Shown here: positions 62,217 to 64,000 of the stretch, piece by piece
How the letters are laid out: each line of letters starts with the position of its first letter
How positions within the stretch are numbered: position 1 is the first letter of the stretch
Assembly (NCBI GenBank): GCA_963693305.1
Contig: OY855908.1
Location: 39,354,305-39,418,304 of the forward strand
DNA from: Meandrina meandrites
Taxonomy: Eukaryota; Cnidaria; Anthozoa; Scleractinia; Meandrinidae
Direction of reading: 5' to 3'
DNA: 64,000 nucleotides
Notes under the pieces: generated by a model
The model's database searches: none
Seen by the model: only the letters and a program-made list of their open reading frames with translations
Told to the model about the DNA's origin: nothing
Position numbers and translations under genes: made by a program

Positions 62217-62222
62217 ATTAAA
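62217..62222 (+). terminator. Possible poly(A) signal ATTAAA
   Basis: An ATTAAA hexamer lies 219 nt after the stop codon and is the first plausible signal seen. It sits just before a palindromic repeat. No cleavage site was identified, and a later signal cannot be excluded. Confidence 0.35.
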
Positions 62223-62244
62223 AACTAGCAGTGGTATATAGCAA

Positions 62245-62490
62245 TTCCTGAGTTTTGATTGGTTAACATGCAGGCAATGGTATATGAGCTCCTATACCAT
62301 TGACCACAAATATCGTATCCGATACGCGTCGACGAAAACAGCTGGGGAGCTCAAATATTGCAATTCTTTTGGGCGTTATTTTGATAAAACAATTATTCCA
62401 CTCGCGCATGTTAGATATGAGATCGTTATAGCCATCGTTATGGCTATCTACCATCTCACATCCAACGTGCTCACGGAATAATTGTTAAAT
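62245..62490. mobile_element. Palindromic repeats with AATAATTGT end
   Basis: A small inverted repeat (atggtatatgagctcctataccat, 62278-62301) is followed by a hairpin at 62393-62487 (acaattattcc ... ggaataattgtt, with gttatagcca/tggctat at the centre). The terminal motif matches those at 21160 and 35099. Non-coding. Confidence 0.55.
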
Positions 62491-62889
62491 ATCTACGTAG
62501 ACAGTATACATTAAAATACTCGTGGATAAAATGATTCGCCTATTCTCCACAGAACAGCACCAAAGAAAAAGCTTATTTTTTAAGTCACACTAAAACACCA
62601 ATAAGAAGATGTTTTTCGCGACTCATCAAAGTTCACTGATAAAACTGACTTCTTGTTGTTCTTTAGGAATTGTGTGAAGAGTGACTAAAATATACTTCGG
62701 GGAAGGCAGACCGTCAAAGAAGTAATATTGTAAAGGGCGTTGGCGAGGACACGTGCGTGATGCAAATTGGAAGCACAATCCCGGGATTTTGTCATTCGGG
62801 TGGCAATTGGGCGTATCTTATTCAGCCGTCAGGGCCTTGTACTGCTGCGTCCGTCCAAACCTGGACATCCACAACTGTTCTGTACAGTT

Positions 62890-63566
62890 CAGGCCCGTAG
62901 CCAGGATTTCTGCTGGGAGGGGGGGGGGGGGGGGGGGGGGTGCGTATGAGCGGCTCCGGCGCGAAATGTCTAGCACCGCAGGCGCGAGCCCGAAGGGGGG
63001 GGGGGGGGGGTGATCTGGGGGTATTCTCCCCCAGAATATTTTGAAAAAAAATGGGTTATCTGAGGCCGCATTTCGTGCGTTTTGAAGACAGTTTGTTAGG
63101 AAACAAGCCATATAAAGGTGAAGGTAGCAAGGACAATAATTCTGGTACATTTTTTAATTCAAAACGTAGTTTTAGAAACAGAACCTTGCAAACATAATTT
63201 AGAATTTATTTAACTAACAATGACAGCAGTTCTTTTAAAGGAAGACTGGAAAAAGATAGATATCTTTATTTCGGTGTCAAATGGTAATTCCATAAATCAG
63301 CCAGAGTCGGTTTGTTGACTATGAACGGCATTAGTTAGAATGTATCGTTAAAATTAACCTAGAATCACACAATTTGGTCAAAAATTTGCCACACGAATCT
63401 TCAAATGGTGGACCCATTAAATGTACCGTAAATAGACGAAGTACAGAGATACCATTTCCCTTTTTTATTTATTTATTTATTTTTACACTATTTTCACAAG
63501 GAGCGGACTTCCAAAGCTCGTGGGGGGCGCGGGGGCTCGGACGCACCCCCGCTGGCTACGGGCCTG
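62890..63566. mobile_element. TIR element, CAGGCCCGTAGCCAG termini
   Basis: caggcccgtagccag at 62890-62904 is mirrored by ctggctacgggcctg at 63552-63566. CAGTT abuts both ends (62885-62889 and 63567-63571), a possible 5-bp target duplication. Poly-G runs lie at 62919-62940 and 62996-63010. No transposase. This terminus is common among invertebrate hAT-like non-autonomous elements, although those usually give 8-bp duplications. Confidence 0.6.
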
Positions 63567-63919
63567 CAGTTTGGTGGCTTTCGGCCGACCTTTCCATTTA
63601 TTGCGTAATTTTAAGCACAATCCCGGGATTATGGCTTTTCCGGTATCACTTTGGCGTAAATCATTCGGGCGTCAGGTCCATGCGCTGCTGCACCTGTTTA
63701 AACGTGGACATGCACGAGAAAGCGCAGTCCCTGGGTTTAGTTTAGTCTAGAAGCTGTGTAGTTAAGAAGCTGACTATGAACGGCATTATTTAGAATGTAT
63801 CGTTAAAATTAACCTAGAATCACACAATTTGGTCAAAAATTTGCCACACGAATCTTCAAATGGTGGACCCATTAAATGTACCGTAAATAGACGAAGTACA
63901 GAGATACCATTTCCCTTTT

Positions 63920-63962
<43 letters not shown>

Positions 63963-64000
63963 CTATTTTCACAAGGAGCGGACTTCCAAAGCTCGTGGGG
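63310..64000 (+). repeat. Tandem duplication, unit about 455 bp, cut by window end
   Basis: The sequence from 63319 (ctatgaacggcatta) recurs from 63774, nearly identical through cacaaggagcggacttccaa to the window end. The copies differ in the (ATTT)n run (63465-63482 versus the longer 63919-63956). The unit includes the right TIR of the element at 62890-63566. Whether more copies follow cannot be seen. Confidence 0.85.

Overview
This window looks like nuclear DNA of an anthozoan cnidarian, most likely a stony coral or close relative. The evidence is AT-rich, intron-rich sequence, one very long gene built from many small exons, and introns packed with CR1/L2-like LINEs, Penelope-like elements, tRNA-derived SINEs and hairpin MITEs. 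No bacterial or organellar features were seen. The species assignment is inference.

The dominant feature is one plus-strand fibrillar (clade A/B/C type) procollagen alpha-chain gene. It runs from a TATA box at about 5885 to a stop codon at 61996-61998, in about 68 recognisable exons. The order is: signal peptide (6139-6208); a minor triple helix (three exons, 8325-8894); a non-collagenous linker resembling an N-telopeptide and N-proteinase region (9221-9295); the major triple helix in 55 phase-0 exons (9470-48632), nearly all 54, 45, 36, 18 or 108 bp; a C-telopeptide (48762-51369); and the C-terminal COLFI trimerisation propeptide (53820-61998). Summing the exons gives 337 Gly-X-Y triplets (1011 residues), within one triplet of the 338 usual for vertebrate fibrillar chains, so the helix is essentially completely accounted for. 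The assembled chain is about 1400 residues. Points of interest are two Gly-to-Ala breaks, loss of the two canonical interchain cysteines of the C-propeptide with gain of two new ones, and an unresolved phase mismatch between exons 1 and 2.

Upstream (1-5880) are short satellites, a 5'-truncated CR1/L2-like LINE (about 1177-4795) with a frameshift between endonuclease and reverse transcriptase, and a long-TIR non-autonomous element (4846-5493) ending about 400 bp before the TATA box.

The introns hold most of the accessory sequence: 3' ends of several LINEs, two Penelope-like remnants (RT domain 26.7-27.5 kb inside a 3.6 kb inverted-repeat structure; GIY-YIG domain 58.3-59.0 kb with a hammerhead-like motif), at least two antisense SINE copies of one family, a 284-bp element carrying a tRNA cloverleaf with a 13-bp target-site duplication (50222-50505), and many palindromic MITEs. 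Downstream (62-64 kb) are a palindromic repeat, a TIR element and a tandem duplication cut by the window end. No second intact host gene was recognised.
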